Positions 56,243 to 64,000 of a DNA stretch of 64,000 nucleotides are shown one piece after another. Under the pieces are notes generated by a model that saw nothing but the letters and a program-made list of their open reading frames with translations, had not been told where the DNA came from and did no database searches. The DNA is from Voacanga thouarsii. Lineage: Eukaryota; Streptophyta; Magnoliopsida; Gentianales; Apocynaceae. The stretch is from positions 2,480,001-2,544,000 of the forward strand of contig JANUWF010003368.1 of NCBI GenBank assembly GCA_026120185.1, given 5' to 3'. Each line of letters opens with the position of its first letter. The first letter of the stretch is position 1. The position numbers and the translations under genes are program-made.

Positions 56243-58334
56243 AAAATTAGTAGATATTTGCAAGAGTGATGCCCTAAGAATATTATTAGATAGAGTTATG
56301 GTTAATGTTGGATCATATCACATTCTACCTCCACAAAGATACAAGAGATTGGCATGGATATATGGGATGAATTCCCAAGTTTCTTTTAGATTGTAATCTA
56401 CTCATGCTGCATCAAACTAGTGTTAAAGAAGCTCTCAAGTATGGTTCTAGTCCAAAATGTTACGAAGGAAGCAAAGACTGTCATTAGATTTATCTAAGAT
56501 CATATATATGTTCTGAAGCTTCTATGAAATTGAACTTTTATGCATTGTCTAATTAAACAGACAACAATTAGGTTAACATTTCTAGTTCTAACTATGTAAA
56601 ACAAGGTCATTAGGAGTGTGGCTTTGAAAAACTTTCCCTGATCATCTACCCAGAAGTCCATGTATTGGGCTTCAACATAGGAAGGAAAATGATGGCTAAA
56701 ATCAATTTACATGGATCATGAGTTGCAACTTGGTTATATTTGTTTTGTTATCTAGAAAAATGCACGCACATTGCACGTATAATAATAAATAAAGGATTAT
56801 TAAAGAAAAATAGCAGGAGATCATAAGTGCTCCAAAATTTTTAAGGAATAGTAATCCATAGAAATTTTGACACATTTGTTAGCTTTTGAATGGCATATCC
56901 TTGTGGGTTCAAATTGTTGTACTTCTCTTATTTTTTTTCTTTTTAAACTTCTTAAAAATATTTTATTTTAATCAAAAATATTTTTTCACATAATATAAAT
57001 ATAAAAGGCATTTAAAAATATAAGACATCTGCACATAATATTTTAGATGAAATTGTTTGCATTTCCAACATATTCAAATTAGAGGTTTTTGTCTACTATT
57101 GCGAGAAATATGCTAATTTCTAAAATAATGTTTCTAAACATATTATTTTATTGTAATATGTTAAAATAGCATGTCCATGAGGCTAGGTTCTTAACTTAGT
57201 TTCCCTTTGAAAACATTCACGTTAAATCCCACCAACTAAGCCATATTTGGTTTATGCTTTCTAATCCTATCAATTACGATATATTTTGTTTATGCCTTCT
57301 AGACCATGAGTTAAACAAATATGTAACAAAAATAATGTATTTTAATGGCTATTATAAAAAACTAGGAAAATGGAAAATGCCCATAATTATTTAATGTTAA
57401 ATGGTTGTATAAATCTAAGGAAAATTAAAATAAAAATAGTATGAATTTTTTGGAGCATTTTAAAAATGTGTGTGCATAGTTTCTATAGGACTGGCTTTGC
57501 TAGAGGCATTGATTCAATGTTTATTCACTTATATTCTTTCTTGAAATTTTTTTCATGCCGTGTTTTCTATTTGGTTCACAGTATCATTTTAAAAGTTATT
57601 CATGTTATGTGTGTAGCCAATTCTTTGTTTCTAAAAAATTATCATTTACGCTAATATTAGTTTCTCTAGTTATGACTGAATTCTATAGCAACACTTTTTA
57701 TTTTGTTATAAACCACCTAAACTTATCTCCATTGTGCACTAGAAGTTTTGATTATCCAACTTATGAAATCATAGGCACTATTGTAAAATGGAACTTGTGA
57801 CTTTTTCCACTGAGAGAATTCGCAGGACTGAATCATTGAGGGACTAGCAGAAAAGGGTTGCTAGATATGTCTAAAGTGTTAGACACAAATTCCAAACTTT
57901 CAAAATAAAAAGGTACAAGGATATATCAGAAATTCCACCATGGCAACAAGGTTACATACTTCCAAGCTCTGTTGATTTGAATGGCAGGCTCCTTCAATAA
58001 ATTTAGGATGAGATAATTCAGCAAGTAGTTCCTTTTCTAACTTTACAAAACATGATCATTGTGAGTACAACTTTGAAATTTATCTTTTAGTCATCAGCTT
58101 AGAAGCCTTCACAATAGGATCTTCAAAAAAGACCTAAACCTGTTTATTTACATGAAAAGGTAAAAGTACAAAAAGATGATGAACCATTTTTGTCGTAAAA
58201 GTCTTTAATGATGGTTTTTCTCCTAATGAAATTATTTGTTGCTAAATATAATTTTTTTTTGGTATTGCTTATAACACTTTTTTTTTTCTTCTTCTCTTCT
58301 CTTCTTCTCTCTACCTGCCCCCCTCCTTCCCACC

Positions 58335-58352
58335 ACCACCACCACCACCACC
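58335..58352. repeat. (CCA)n run in a pyrimidine-rich tract
   Basis: Six CCA-type units within CT-rich DNA; the matching part of the next unit (59672-59692) has only a short CCCACCCACCACCC. Confidence 0.8.
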
Positions 58353-59096
58353 CAGCACCCTTCCTATTATCTATTTACATGGATTATTTGTTGCAACCTA
58401 GTTGTAATATATTTAGTTAATTAGAAAAATTCACATGCATTGCATGCACAATAATAAGTAGGGGATGAAATACATTATTCTAGCTTGGTTTGAATCTCAT
58501 TTAGATGAAATAATTGATCTAAAAAATAAATTGGACAAACAACCAAACACAAGGAAATACTTATCTAATCTAGTTCCATGTCATTTCACATAATTCTTGG
58601 ACAAGAGAAGACAAAATGTAAAACCCTTATCTAACAAGATGTTGCCCTGCCTAACACAATTACCAAAAACAAAATGCCTTAAAAATGTTTTTAAATTTAT
58701 TCATTTGTACATTACTATTACTTTTGACAGTTAAATCAAAATGAACAAAATTTTCATTTATACATTATAGATTTATATTCTTAGGACACATTTCACCAAA
58801 TTCTGGTATAGTTTATAGTAACAGCAATCTTCCCCCCCCCCTTATTTCTTTGGTTAGAAAGCATATTTACTTCAAAAAGTATAGAATGCAACTAGCTATT
58901 TCTTCCATTAAGAGTATTCGTAGCACTGAATGATTGAGGGACTACTAGAAAAGGTTGGTAGATATGTCTATAGAGTAGGAATTCCAAGCTTGGCAAAACA
59001 AATGGATATAACAAGATATTAGGTATTACCCCTCAACAAGAAGCTTAAAAACTTCCATGCTATACTGATTTCAGTGGAAGGCTCCTTAAGAAAATT

Positions 59097-59279
59097 TTGG
59101 AGGAGATAAAAGCATATGTTCAAGAAATCAAGGAGTCAAAAACTCAGGGGTGTAGAATCCTGTTGGATGGATGGAAAGTCAGAAATGTTATGAAGGAAAC
59201 AAAGACCTTAACTAGATTTATCCATTGTAATTTATCCTCTAAAGTAAAGAAATCGGATTTCTATCTATGGCCTAGTTAA
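59097..59279 (+). pseudogene. hAT transposase-like fragment (DUF659 type)
   Basis: 60 codons with 'ILEEIKAYVQEIKE' and 'GCRILLDGWK', resembling the DUF659 region of plant hAT-like transposases (usual form: acidic helix, then G-C-x-x-x-x-D-G-W). The frame opens upstream (from about 59060, 'EGSLRKILEE' if a stop is ignored) and ends at a stop at 59277-59279. The other two units carry decayed equivalents (57985-58010; 56430-56500). No BED zinc finger or C-terminal dimerisation motif was seen. Transposon remnant or domesticated-gene remnant cannot be told apart. Confidence 0.5.
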
Positions 59280-60279
59280 AAGGTCAACAATTGGTAAGTA
59301 GTTTCTTTGTTAACTCTACAAAATATAATTATTGTGACTGTGATTTTGAAAATTTTCTTTCAATCAATAGATTAGAAGTCTTTGCAATGGGAGACCGGAA
59401 CGTATTTATTCATATAAAAAGGTAAAAAGTGTAAAGACGGTGTTCTTGTGACAAAACCTCTGCTTCGTCACATAAGGAATTTTGGGATAGCCCATTGGTG
59501 ATATTTTTGTAATCAACTAGATTTGTCACAAAAGTCTTTAATGATGGTTTTTTCCTTACGAAATTATTCATTGTGAAAAAAAATATATATATTTTTTGTA
59601 TTCCTTAAAAACTTTGTCTTGTTTTTCTTTTTCTCTTGTTGTCTCTCTTTTCTCATCTCTTTTTCTCTTCCCCCAATCCCCCACCCACCACCCTTCCTAT
59701 TATCAATTTACACGAATCATAGATTGCAACTTAGTTGGAATCTATTTAGTTAATTAGAAAAATGCATGCACACTGCACATATAATAACGAGTAGGGGATG
59801 CAACAATTTATTCTACCTTAGTTTGAATCTTATTTAGATGAAATAATTTATCTTAAAAATAACTTAGGGAAATAACTAAAAATAAGGAAATACTCATCCA
59901 ATCCAGCTTCATGTCATTTCACATAATGCTTGGACAAGAGAAGACAAAATGCAAAACCCTTATCTAACAACACATATGTTGCTCTACACAATACAATGAC
60001 CAAAAACAAAATGCCTTAAAAATGTTTTTAAACTTATACAGTTGTACATTACTATTACTTTTGAATGTTATTTTCATCTATACATTATAGATTTCTATTC
60101 TTAAGACACATTTCACAAGTTATGACTATAGTTTATAGCAACTTTTTTTCCCCCTTTTCCTTTGTTTAGAAACTGTCTTAACTTCAAAAGATAGCATAAT
60201 GCAACTTGTCATTTCTTCCATTAAGAGTATTCATAGTACAGAATCGTTGAGGGACTAGTAGAAAATGGTTGCTTGAGAT

Positions 60280-61387
60280 TGTTGGGATGTATGCCCTCTT
60301 AGACTAGGTTTCTAATGTAAAAATCGAATGTTTTAATAAAAGAATTTATTTTCAGAAATTTTTTGTGAATTTACAATTTTATTTGTGCACAATTACATTT
60401 GAAAAAGATCCATTGTGTTTCAGTAAATGGTCTATATGAATGGAGGTCTTTCATAGTAAGGTATGGATCACGGGTTACTTAACACGTAAACTTTTGTTCT
60501 TAACCAATTGATGAGAATAGGAATCTCATCATGTCTAGGTTATTATGTTGTGAATTCTAAATGGGGAATGGCTTACCTTTAGCCAGTGAGTAATCCACTC
60601 ACTTCATGACATAAGCATATTTCGAATACGTAACATAGGACCTGTAGTAGTGGTTTCTAAAAGTACTATATGGTAGAAACTTAGACTACTACTGCTATAG
60701 CGTGGATTAGTACTCTACAACTTGAGTATGAGTTGGTGGTCTGACGAAGTTAGAAGCATATACTTTGATATGCTATAGTTGAGGTTCTATCGTAGGGCCA
60801 ATATACTTGCATGTTTGGTATGTGTGACTAGTTAGTTAAGACAAACTTGTACAAGATAGTTTCTATACTATATCGCCCCTTGTGGTTGTCTGAATGATCT
60901 AAATATCCAGGGCCCTGAGAAATATGACTTGGATATTTGCTTTAAGGTAGCTCCCTTGAAAAGTGGAAACAATCCAAGAAGTCGTGGATCATTGGACTGG
61001 AGGCCTAAGGATGGCAGATGTCATTTAGAGAGGTGTTAGTACACTTCTTCCTCTCTGAATGTATGGTGATGTATAGAGGGATATTTTCGTCATTACACTT
61101 GTAGGTCGGAGACTTTGCTAATGCAACATTGTCCTTGGGATCAATATTTCCTTATGGTGATATTAGGAAATATTTAAAATGCAAACTACAGCTATTTATA
61201 TGGCAAGGGTATTTTGGTCATTTTAGTAGTCAAGGCAGTATGTCTTTTAGTCCCCAGTATAGACCATGGGTCCTAATTAAATACGGCCTAAGGAATTAAA
61301 TTAAGTTAAATGAAATTTATTTTATTTAAGTAGCTTGATTTACTTATTGGGCTAGAATAAAATAAAGGTCCATGGAGAGAGAGAATT
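60280..61387 (+). repeat. B-family copia LTR (plus strand), 5' part
   Basis: Starts TGTTGGGATGTATGCCC, and follows the reverse of the B LTR (27438 downward) through U3. Broken at 61388 by D4; the rest lies beyond the window, so solo or full length cannot be told. Preceded by GAGAT (60275-60279), the possible target site. Confidence 0.85.
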
Positions 61388-61453
61388 TGTGAAACCCCAC
61401 CTAAAGCCAACCCTAAAGTAAGGGGGTCGGGAAGTATATCATATCATTTTGCA

Positions 61454-61456
<3 letters not shown>

Positions 61457-61492
<36 letters not shown>
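61457..61492. repeat. (AT)n microsatellite in D4
   Basis: About 36 bp of AT dinucleotide; the same place in D3 (about 54310) has none. Confidence 0.9.
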
Positions 61493-61494
<2 letters not shown>

Positions 61495-61666
61495 GAATGA
61501 TTTTATGTGCTTTAGAATTATGATTTATAGGCTAAAAGGCTTAGTTATGCTTTTTGAGTAGGAAGGGTAAAATGGTAATTTTACTTCAGGTCAAAAGAGG
61601 AAGATAGCTTGGGGATTAAAAAAGAAGAATATTTGGGTGAGAAAATAAGAACAAGAAGAACAAAAG

Positions 61667-61732
61667 TTGTTGTGATTTAGTGGTTAGAGCTTTGGAATTA
61701 ATCTCTGAGGTCTTGAGTTCAAATCTCATCAT
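61667..61732 (+). ncRNA. tRNA-like module in LTR D4
   Basis: TGTGATTTAGTGGTTAGAGC (A-box region), then TCTTGAGTTCAAATCTCA, in which TGAG/CTCA can pair as a T stem around TTCAAAT. About 280 bp from the LTR 5' end. A run of 16 T follows from about 61748, a possible pol III stop. Confidence 0.65.
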
Positions 61733-63329
61733 TTAAGTCTTATCATGATTTTTTTTTTTTTTTTATTTAGGGTTGGATTGTTGTTTCTTGCATTCCATGA
61801 AAAAAATAGGAGTGTTGTCCTAGAGGAGAAGTGAAGGGAATATCCTAATTCTATCCTTATGTCCTAAAAAGGATTCTAGAAGAATTCTTTGTCCCTCCAT
61901 TACCTTTAGCTTGTCCTAACCTTTACACCAATTAAGCTTGTTCAAAATTTATCCAAATCCATGTTTCAATTCCAAAAAATTCAGCAAGGATTATTGGTCT
62001 TTGAATTTCAAAAATGACTTTTAGAGGTTGGAGATTTGACTGAAAATAGGGAAGGATTTAAGGAAGGTTCCCAAGAGAAATTAATCCCAATGGTTGAGCC
62101 TTCAAACTTCACTCCATAGTGTTCATATCCTCCATGAAAGAAATCTGAAAATTTTCCAGATACTTGAGCAACCTAACTTTCAAAAATCTCAACCATCTAT
62201 CTTAATCAATTTCTGCCAGAAAAATGGCCAATTGATTTAGATTGAAGACTGAAATTCTTGTGCAAAGACCGGACTGCACAAAACTGCACAAACCAGGAAA
62301 AAAAAATCTGGGCAGTTTCGCAGCATAGTAGGCCGAAATCAAAGCTGTTTCTTCTACCTTCAAACCAGTAAAATACCTCTATTTTTTCTCCATAAAGAAG
62401 GCTGGAAACCATATTAAAGGATCCTCAAACACCTCTCAAAACCCTCCGCAAATCGGCTGGAATAGTGCAGGAAAAACTACACAGGAAATTCTGCAACCAT
62501 TCGAACCATAACCAGAAAAATTCCAGCCTTGTTCCCTTCAAGCCTTAGCAAAAACCACTCTCAAATCTCTGTAAGTTAACCCTTGTTCAGCCTTGAACTG
62601 AACACCATCACCCCCCTCCACTTACCTTGCACAACTGGACTCCATAACCACACCTCAAATTCCTCCTACAATCACTCCCATCTAACTTCTATTTGGATTT
62701 CAAAATTTCCAGCATTTGCTCCATGAAAACACCTTTAGATTAGGCTTCATAACCAGAAAATTCTTCTGCTATTGAACTCAGAAATTTGACCAGCCTTAAA
62801 GCTCCCTCAACCCACATTCATTTCAGCAAAACACAAGGAATCCAGTCTGCCATTCACAACTCCAAGAAACCTCCATCAATCAAACACCATTAACATATCT
62901 TTTACCTTAAAACACTCCTTAAATTTCACCATTTGAATTTCAATCAACCAAAATTTTCTCTTCCTCCCTAAACTGAAAACCAAAATCCCTGAACTCCCTC
63001 AATCATTCGGCCAGCCCTCTTCAGAAAATTCGTCCAGTATTCTCCTCTAATCCTCTCCATTTTCACTAAGAACACCAAGAACACACACTACCTTTCTTCA
63101 AGCTAAAGACCACTCAAAACACCTCCAATCCCTCCCAAAAACTCCAGAACACGCCTGCATACTCCCTAGAGTCCATTTCTAGATTTTATAACATCAAATC
63201 TCGAGAAAAAAAATTGACAATTGGATCAAAACTAGAATTTTTCTTGAAGTCTCAAGAACATCATCAAGGTAACCAAGAACAACTTTTATTCATCTTCTTT
63301 CCTTCAACCTTTAAACATGTCATACTAAT

Positions 63330-63330
<1 letters not shown>

Positions 63331-63384
<54 letters not shown>
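63331..63384. repeat. (CT)n microsatellite in D4
   Basis: 54 bp of CT with one interruption (63367-63369); same LTR position as the AG runs of D2 and D3. Confidence 0.95.
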
Positions 63385-64000
63385 GCCGAAATAGTTGCTA
63401 CAACCATGGCTGTTTTCTTTCTCCTCTCTTGGATAATTCAAGACACTCAAGCGCGTGGATCTTCTTAAATCTTCATCGAGATAGTCATCAACCAAGTATT
63501 TCTTCTTAACCTTTCTTTGAATTCTAGATTCATGTCTCTTAGATGTTGATAGAGAGGATAGAATATGAATGGGGGATTGAGTATATGCATATGTATGAAG
63601 GGGTTGAGATTGGAGCATGGGAATGATTGTTCATGATTAAGCTTTGAAAAATTCCTTGAGAATCGATGTATGCTCTCCATGTCTTAAGAGATTATGAATG
63701 TTTAAACATGCTAGATGTTATGTCACCTTTGGTGAATAGGATATTATGTTCTTATTTTCATTGAAGCCATGAGTATGATTATGCTTAGTAGAGATTTGGC
63801 CATGTGATAGTAGGATGGATTTAAGCCTTGTTCATGAATAGAATAGTTTATTGATTGATGCTAGAGTATATGTTCATGATTCTTGTTAGCAATAGGAAAA
63901 TTATGATCATGACCTTATTGATCCTAGGCTATTTTGATTAACAAATTTTATTACCCTAATTAAAATTATTACTATGCTTTTTCTCCAAAGATTTCGAAAT

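Larger units (their letters stand above)
56243..60279 (+). repeat. hAT-like region in about three tandem copies
   Basis: A block beginning 'ATTGAGGGACTA' recurs at about 57834, 58932 and 60247. Units 57835-58933 (about 1.1 kb) and 58934-60246 (about 1.3 kb) align along their length: GGCAGGCTCC, the TTTAATGATGGTTTTT stretch, a pyrimidine-rich run with CCACC, ATTAGAAAAATGCA. The first unit (from about 56400) is more divergent. The second unit lacks most of the coding stretch kept in the third. Confidence 0.7.
61388..64000 (+). mobile_element. Gypsy D-family LTR D4, 5' part (cut by the window edge)
   Basis: Starts TGTGAAACCCCACC and follows the reverse of D3 (54380 downward) as far as the window end. 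The only D copy on the plus strand. Carries the tRNA-like module, an (AT)n run at 61457-61492 and a (CT)n run at 63331-63384. Frames inside it are without homology. Confidence 0.9.

Noticed and set aside
63214..63618. Frames with Ser-Leu or Arg-Glu repeats
   Set aside because: Both are readings of the (CT)n run in D4.

Overview
This 64 kb window looks like heterochromatic, AT-rich plant (angiosperm) DNA made almost wholly of decayed transposable elements. I see no intact host gene. The plant assignment rests on Ty1/copia elements primed by initiator tRNA-Met, Ty3/gypsy LTRs starting or ending in TGTAACACCCC/TGTGAAACCCC, a Tat/Athila-type element with the TGGCGCCGTTGC primer site, a CACTA terminus, and hAT-like DUF659 remnants. 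None of the retrotransposon reading frames is intact.

Layout. 1-8532: decayed plus-strand copia element A (5' LTR cut by the window edge), carrying a solo gypsy LTR (F1, 2984-4471). 8533-12373: unassigned DNA and a possible CACTA-transposon coding remnant, with a solo copia LTR E1 (9126-11069, TSD TGTTC). 12374-55092: one solo copia LTR, E2, split into three pieces by later insertions. The largest insertion is F (12719-49463, TSD GTTAA), a non-autonomous Tat-like element. F carries copia B in its internal region (14477-27438, TSD TCTAA) and copia C in its 3' LTR (31332-48253, TSD GAATG), both on the minus strand. B holds a truncated gypsy D0 (19043-22894). C holds two solo gypsy LTRs, D1 (37513-40781, TSD AAGTA) and D2 (41699-45982). 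The last arm of E2 holds solo LTR D3 (50195-54380, TSD ATAGG). 55093-56242: 3' end of a CACTA transposon. 56243-60279: a hAT-like region repeated about three times. 60280-61387: start of a B-family LTR, broken by D4 (61388 to the window end, plus strand).

Duplicated target sites give a relative order: the E2 solo LTR is older than F, F is older than B and C, and B and C are older than D0, D1 and D2. Copia B is the best preserved: its two 2.0 kb LTRs are very alike and its integrase and RT motifs survive. Copia A and C have lost catalytic residues.

The most unusual signal is in the D family of gypsy LTRs. All five copies carry a tRNA-like A-box/B-box module at the same offset (about 245-280 bp from the LTR 5' end). 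The four copies whose distal part lies in the window also carry two hairpins whose arms change together between copies. This looks like a modular LTR with a pol III-type head and conserved structured RNA.
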